The notes under the pieces: generated by a model
Databases searched by the model: none
The model's input: only the letters and a program-made list of their open reading frames with translations
What the model was told of the DNA's origin: nothing
Part shown: one piece after another, positions 7,662 through 10,002 of the stretch
Position numbering within the stretch: the stretch's first letter is position 1
How the letters are laid out: each line of letters begins with the position of its first letter
Position numbers and translations under genes: made by a program
Assembly (NCBI GenBank): GCA_902497035.1
Contig: CABVDL010000096.1
Location: 1 to 10,002, forward strand
Direction of reading: 5' to 3'
DNA: 10,002 nucleotides
From: an uncultured Prevotella sp.
GTDB taxonomy: Bacteria > Bacteroidota > Bacteroidia > Bacteroidales > Bacteroidaceae

Positions 7662-7769
7662 TTAAAATAAAACAAGACAACGGCAGTGTTTGCCCTTTTT
7701 ATTCAATGATATTTTTCGTTCAATCCGTATTTTTTTGTCATTTTATGCTGTAGTCTGAATTATTTATCT

Positions 7770-7777
7770 TATCTTTG
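7770..7777 (+). promoter_or_regulatory. Bacteroidetes -7 box for the rubredoxin operon
   Basis: TATCTTTG matches TAnnTTTG exactly and lies 50 bases before the rubredoxin ATG, implying a leader of roughly 45 A/T-rich bases. The -33 element is poor: the only nearby TTTG (7734-7737) is too far away. The hexamer TTCAAT occurs twice further up the divergent spacer (7702-7707 and 7719-7724) and may be chance or a weak regulatory site. Confidence 0.5.
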
Positions 7778-7827
7778 CGTGCAAATATACAATGGATGTA
7801 ATTTGTAATTAATTTAAATTCGACATT

Positions 7828-7992
7828 ATGAAAAAGTATGAATGCAACGTATGCGGTTGGGTTTATGACCCCGCAGTAGGAGACCCCGATAATGGTATTC
7901 AACCCGGAACGGCCTTTGAGGACCTGCCCGATGACTGGACCTGCCCTGAGTGCGGCGTGGGCAAGGAAGATTTCTCACCCGTGGAGGATTAA
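7828..7992 (+). CDS. Rubredoxin
   Basis: This 54-residue protein is a complete, canonical rubredoxin, a one-iron electron carrier in the cytoplasm. The two cysteine knuckles are C6-x-x-C9-G (CNVCG) and C39-x-x-C42-G (CPECG), which bind the Fe atom. Between them lie the usual WVYDP (11-15), GDPDNGI (18-24) and LPDDWTCP (33-40) motifs. It starts at ATG 7828 after an A/T-rich leader. The flavodiiron protein gene begins three bases after its stop, which makes it the likely direct electron donor for that enzyme. The electrons would come from an NAD(P)H:rubredoxin reductase that is not in this window. The gene is easily overlooked because of its size. Confidence 0.97.
   Translation: MKKYECNVCGWVYDPAVGDPDNGIQPGTAFEDLPDDWTCPECGVGKEDFSPVED
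7983..7987 (+). promoter_or_regulatory. Shine-Dalgarno-like GGAGG for the flavodiiron gene
   Basis: GGAGG lies inside the last codons of the rubredoxin gene, eight bases before the flavodiiron ATG at 7996. Most genes in this window lack such a site, as expected for Bacteroidetes, so it may aid translational coupling. It also simply encodes Val-Glu-Asp, so chance is possible. Confidence 0.35.
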
Positions 7993-7995
7993 GTC

Positions 7996-9177
7996 ATGGC
8001 AAAGAAACTGACGGACAAAGTGACGTGGGTGGGCAAAATCGACTGGGAGCTGAAGCACTTCCACGGCGACGAGCTCTCCACGCATTTCGGCTCAAGTTAC
8101 AATGCCTATCTGCTGCGCGACAAGAAAAATGTGCTTATCGATACGGTGTGGACACCGTACGACCATGAGTTTGTGGCCCATCTTAAAGAGGAGATAGATC
8201 TGAACGACATCGACCTCATCGTGATGAACCACAATGAGAATGACCATAGTGGTGCTCTGCCCGCACTGATGGCCGAAATCCCTGACACGCCGATTTACTG
8301 CACGAAGAAGGGAGAGATGATTTTGCGCGGGCTTTACCACAAGGACTGGAACTTCGTCAACGTGAAGACGGGTGACACGCTCAATGTGGGTGACAACACC
8401 CTGCACTTCATCGAGGCTCCGATGTGCCATTGGCCCGACACTATGGTAACCTACGCCGATGATGAGCAGATATTGTTCTCCAACGATGTATTCGGCCAGC
8501 ACTATGCCACAGAGAGCCTGTTCGACGACACCGTGAACCAGAGCGACATGTTCCGCGAAACGGAGAAATACTACGCCAACATCCTCAATATCTATAACCC
8601 CTTGGTGAGGAAAAAGGTGGATGAAATCGTAGCCATGAACCTGCCGCTGAAGTTCATTGCTCCGTCGCATGGCGTGGTGTGGCGCGACCGTATTGCCGAT
8701 GTCATCAAGTGCTACCAGCAGTGGGACAGTGATTATCAGACCAACCAGATCACCATTATCTATGACACGATGTGGCTGGCTACACGCCATATGGCTGAGG
8801 CTATTGCCGAGGGCATCCAGCAGCAGGATCCCACGGTTCGGGTGATGCTGATGAACGCCGTCAAGGACGACAAGAACGATATTCTGCTTGAGGTGTTCCG
8901 CTCAAAGACCATCCTGGTGGGTTCTCCCACGGTCAACCAGGGTATTACCTTCGCCATCGCAGGTATTCTTGAACTCATTCACGGCATGCGCTTCAAGCAT
9001 AAGAAAGCGGCAGCCTTTGGCTCCATTGGCTGGGGCGGCGGCGGTGAGAAGCGCATCCAGCAGCGTCTTGAGGAAGCAGGCTTCACCATCTGTGCCGACC
9101 CGCTGAAAGTGAAGTGGGCGCCTGATGCCGAAGCAGTGCGGCTTTGCCGCGACTGGGGCCGGAAGATTGCGGAATAA
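7996..9177 (+). CDS. Flavodiiron protein (FprA family A-type flavoprotein)
   Basis: This 393-residue soluble enzyme should reduce O2 to water, or NO to N2O, protecting an anaerobe. The N-terminal metallo-beta-lactamase-like domain (about 1-248) carries all diiron ligands: H79, E81 and D83 in HNENDH, then H145 (CHWPD), D164 (SNDVF) and H225 (SHGVV). The positions nearly match those of well-studied family members. The C-terminal flavodoxin-like domain (about 252-393) shows the FMN-phosphate loop YDTMWLAT (256-263), SPTVNQG (310-316) and AFGSIGWGGGG (340-350). There is no extra C-terminal rubredoxin or flavin reductase domain, so it is a class A enzyme that needs a separate donor. The rubredoxin gene three bases upstream fits that need. 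Whether O2 or NO is preferred cannot be read from the sequence. Confidence 0.96.
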   Translation: MAKKLTDKVTWVGKIDWELKHFHGDELSTHFGSSYNAYLLRDKKNVLIDTVWTPYDHEFVAHLKEEIDLNDIDLIVMNHNENDHSGALPALMAEIPDTPIYCTKKGEMILRGLYHKDWNFVNVKTGDTLNVGDNTLHFIEAPMCHWPDTMVTYADDEQILFSNDVFGQHYATESLFDDTVNQSDMFRETEKYYANILNIYNPLVRKKVDEIVAMNLPLKFIAPSHGVVWRDRIADVIKCYQQWDSDYQTNQITIIYDTMWLATRHMAEAIAEGIQQQDPTVRVMLMNAVKDDKNDILLEVFRSKTILVGSPTVNQGITFAIAGILELIHGMRFKHKKAAAFGSIGWGGGGEKRIQQRLEEAGFTICADPLKVKWAPDAEAVRLCRDWGRKIAE

Positions 9178-9181
9178 TGTT

Positions 9182-9268
9182 GAAGTCCGGAAGTTCAGTC
9201 ATTACTTTAATGACACCTGTTTGTCAGATTCTTAAGGATATGACAGGACTTCCGTTCTTCCGAACTTC
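9182..9268. repeat. Imperfect palindrome of inverted 8-bp microrepeats
   Basis: The left arm GAAGTCCGGAAGTTC (9182-9196) holds two copies of the 8-bp unit GAAGTYCG. The right arm, read on the minus strand from 9268 to 9246, holds about three: GAAGTTCG, GAAGAACG and GAAGTCCT. The left arm pairs with 9254-9268 at 12 of 15 positions. Inside lie a perfect 7-bp hairpin with a three-base loop (GTCATTA 9198-9204, TAATGAC 9208-9214) and a further pairing of CCTGT (9216-9220) with ACAGG (9243-9247). No T-tract follows. It resembles a REP-like or miniature inverted-repeat element, or a structured terminator/attenuator. Confidence 0.55.
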
Positions 9269-9298
9269 TATACATACGGATATTTATTGACAAAGCTT

Positions 9299-9928
9299 AT
9301 GAGAAAGTTTATTGTTGCCGCTTTGCTGACGCTGAGTGCGGCATGCAGTTTTGCCCAGGAGTCTAAGCCTGTTGAGGGCCGCAGCAATTTGGGTGCTATG
9401 ATGTTTGTGGCTCCCAAGCCTGCCATTATGATTGCCACGTATGATGCGCACGACAATCCTGACGTGATGATGGCAGCTTGGGGCTGTCAGTGCGGGGGTG
9501 AAAAGGTAATGATTCATCTTTCCGACCATCAGACCACTGACAACCTGCGCTTGAAGAAAGCTTTCACCATGAGCTTTGCCACTAAGGCTACCGTTGCCGA
9601 GAGCGATTATTTCGGCGAGGTGAGTGCCCGTGAGGTGAAGGACAAGGTGGCGCGTGCAGGTTTTACCGCCCACAAGGCTCCCAACGTTGACGCGCCCATC
9701 ATCGATCAGTATCCCGTTACGTTGGAGTGTGTGGTCGAGAGCTTTGAGGACGGCGTGCTTGTCGGCCGAGTGGTCAACACCAGCGCCACGAAAAACGTGC
9801 TTGATGCCGACGGCAATATCGACTGGGGCAAGCTCCAGCCCGTTGCCTTCGATCCTCTTAGTAACACCTATCGGGTCATTGGCGACGTGGTGGGCCATGC
9901 GTGGAAATCGGGCGATAAATTTAAATGA
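9299..9928 (+). CDS. Flavin reductase-like FMN-binding protein with signal peptide
   Basis: The mature part of this 209-residue protein matches the flavin reductase-like (FMN-binding split barrel) family. Landmarks are PKPAIMIATYDAHDNPDVMMAAW (39-61), LSDHQTTDNL (74-83), KKAFTMSFAT (86-95), YPVTLEC (138-144), KLQPVAFDPLSNTYRVIGDVVGHAW (178-202). Most relatives I recall are cytoplasmic and begin close to the flavin-binding segment. This one has a clear signal peptide, MRKFIVAALLTLSAACSFAQ, with likely cleavage around residues 19-20, so it should be exported. C16 in SAAC is a poor lipobox. I chose ATG 9299; a TTG at 9287 would add four residues and spoil the signal. It lies 121 bases after the flavodiiron gene, beyond a palindromic element, so co-transcription is uncertain. 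Its electron donor and acceptor are unknown. Confidence 0.85.
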   Translation: MRKFIVAALLTLSAACSFAQESKPVEGRSNLGAMMFVAPKPAIMIATYDAHDNPDVMMAAWGCQCGGEKVMIHLSDHQTTDNLRLKKAFTMSFATKATVAESDYFGEVSAREVKDKVARAGFTAHKAPNVDAPIIDQYPVTLECVVESFEDGVLVGRVVNTSATKNVLDADGNIDWGKLQPVAFDPLSNTYRVIGDVVGHAWKSGDKFK

Positions 9929-9958
9929 TTTCCAGCCAGTGTCTTAATGTGCTTCTTT

Positions 9959-9978
9959 CTTACTTATACTTACTTATA
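9959..9978 (+). repeat. Tandem 10-bp direct repeat
   Basis: CTTACTTATA occurs twice back to back (9959-9968 and 9969-9978) immediately before a possible ATG at 9981. It may be slippage-prone leader sequence. No function can be assigned. Confidence 0.5.
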
Positions 9979-9980
9979 CT

Positions 9981-10002
9981 ATGCGTCAATTCTTAATTCT
10001 AA
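9981..10002 (+). CDS. Possible start of a further gene, cut by the window edge
   Basis: An ATG at 9981 opens a frame reading MRQFLIL up to the right edge. The basic residue followed by hydrophobic ones looks like the start of a signal peptide. The gap of 52 bases from the previous stop is normal for this window. Only seven codons are visible, so both its reality and its product are unknown. Confidence 0.35.

Noticed and set aside
9314..9346. Lipoprotein signal in the flavin reductase-like protein (SAAC)
   Set aside because: The position three before the cysteine is Ser rather than Leu, Val or Ile, and a signal peptidase I site follows at SFAQ, so a soluble exported protein is more likely.
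1..10002. Defence system, phage, transposon or CRISPR content
   Set aside because: All sizeable genes fall in metabolic, transport, regulatory or redox families. I saw no spaced direct-repeat array, transposase, integrase or nuclease gene.

Overview
The window reads as chromosomal DNA of an anaerobic or microaerophilic Bacteroidales bacterium, most likely of the Prevotella group. Three things point there: promoter -7 boxes of the Bacteroidetes type TAnnTTTG, A/T-rich leaders mostly without Shine-Dalgarno sequences, and protein families typical of gut or oral Bacteroidales (DUF4434 protein, GH20 hexosaminidase, GH33 sialidase with an N-terminal sialidase-associated domain, ROK regulator, flavodiiron protein). 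The species cannot be named from the sequence.

The left part (121-5855, + strand) is a glycan-use cluster: an exported DUF4434 protein resembling a TIM-barrel glycosidase, a 12-helix sugar-porter MFS transporter, a ROK-family repressor and an exported GH20 beta-N-acetylhexosaminidase. It ends in a strong hairpin and T-tract terminator. Facing it on the minus strand (7626-6022) is an exported GH33 exo-alpha-sialidase. Together the enzymes could strip terminal sialic acid and then N-acetylhexosamine from host glycans such as mucin. The MFS protein would import a released sugar and the ROK protein would sense one. No SusC/SusD pair and no sialic-acid or GlcNAc catabolic enzyme is present in the window.

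A 201-bp divergent spacer (7627-7827) carries a -7 box for each direction. Beyond it lies a two-gene oxygen-defence operon: a 54-residue rubredoxin and, three bases later, a flavodiiron protein with all diiron ligands in place. These would form an electron-transfer pair that reduces O2 (or NO) in the cytoplasm.

Next comes a compact imperfect palindrome (9182-9268) built from inverted arrays of an 8-bp unit, then a flavin-reductase-fold protein with an unusual signal peptide. A short direct repeat and the first codons of a further gene reach the right edge.

The CDSs cover nearly everything. No gap exceeds about 200 bp, and no tRNA, rRNA, CRISPR array, transposase or phage gene was seen. I found no clearly new multi-gene system. 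The best leads are the DUF4434 putative glycosidase, the exported flavin reductase and the intergenic microrepeat palindrome.
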